Source: JBBQLG01 sp038327655
GTDB taxonomy: Bacteria > Bacteroidota > Bacteroidia > Cytophagales > Spirosomataceae
Direction of reading: 5' to 3'
NCBI GenBank assembly: GCA_038327655.1
Contig: JBBQLG010000001.1
Coordinates: 1 to 64,000, forward strand
DNA length: 64,000 nt
Shown here in pieces: positions 63,797 to 64,000 of the stretch; within the stretch, counting starts at the first letter, position 1; the number at the start of each line of letters is the position of its first letter. The notes beneath the pieces were generated by a model. It was not told the DNA's origin and did not search any database. It saw nothing but the letters and a program-made list of their open reading frames with translations. The translations under genes and the position numbers were made by a program.

Positions 63797-64000
63797 TCAT
63801 TCGAGGAGATTTGGCACTAACCCGCCCCCGTCAAGCAGCTTGAAGACTAATCCCCAGGGGTTGCCCTCAAGCTGAATGGAATAGGTATTGTCCACAGTAC
63901 CCGCCCGGCGTGAGACATCCTGCACACTGGTTAAAAAGATGCGCTGATTCCAGGGGTGATCCAGATCGGCGATTTCTACCAGGGCCTGCTTGCCTTCACG
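63797..64000 (-). CDS. 3' part of an unidentified gene running off the window
   Basis: The minus strand is open for 67 codons from the right edge to TGA 63797-63799. It has beta-rich segments (EGKQALVEIADLDHPWNQRI, TYSIQLEGNPWGLVFKLLDG). No family recognised. Confidence 0.45.
   Translation of the reverse strand, partial: REGKQALVEIADLDHPWNQRIFLTSVQDVSRRAGTVDNTYSIQLEGNPWGLVFKLLDGGGLVPNLLE

Noticed and set aside
1..64000. tRNA, rRNA or riboswitch
   Set aside because: None found by eye; no cloverleaf-like or rRNA-like stretch, and no tRNA-type integration site beside either integrase.

Overview
The window looks like chromosome of a GC-rich Bacteroidota member of the Cytophagales, Spirosoma-like. 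The basis is SusC/SusD proteins, DUF4249 and LytTR families, TonB-dependent receptors and promoter cores of the TAnnTTTG type. The genus is inference; no rRNA or tRNA gene was seen.

Region 1 (1-8.9 kb) is a polysaccharide-utilisation operon on the + strand. It holds a SusC receptor cut off at its 5' side, SusD, an agarase-like glycoside hydrolase, a glucuronoyl-esterase-like CE15 protein and two SGNH-type acetyl esterases. Together they would import and deacetylate or de-esterify a decorated polysaccharide.

Region 2 (9.0-36.4 kb) is an accessory island bracketed by two related tyrosine recombinases (9460-10722 intact, 35118-36331 frameshifted). It contains a relic of another CRISPR-Cas locus (cas5e fragment plus two degenerate repeats), a phosphoketolase 3' fragment, an MgtA-type Mg2+ ATPase, a VIT1-family fragment, IS982-like and IS3-like remnants, and a gene cut by the IS3 element. 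An AbiE toxin-antitoxin pair follows. Next is a complete type I-E CRISPR-Cas system: 47 repeats, cas2-cas1 on the minus strand, then a WYL regulator, cas3, cas8e, cse2, cas7e, cas5e and cas6e on the plus strand. A plasmid-type ParA / ribbon-helix-helix partition pair with palindromic sites follows, then an unusual 31-bp inverted repeat. The content suggests an integrated plasmid-like defence island.

Region 3 (36.9-64 kb) is dominated by AraC-family regulators next to short-chain dehydrogenases (SDRs): five AraC and eight classical SDR genes. Between them lie a Crp/Fnr regulator, HxlR regulators, cupins, a quinone-oxidoreductase-like MDR, a LytS/LytR pair facing a TonB receptor-DUF4249 operon, and a kelch lipoprotein.

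The most striking structure is at 44181-47091. A 2.9-kb segment carrying one SDR and one AraC gene, with no transposase, is bounded by inverted 98-bp MITE-like units. It splits a membrane-protein gene with a 4-bp target duplication. Removing it on paper restores the reading frame of the split gene. Repeat counts, identities and alignments here were made by eye.
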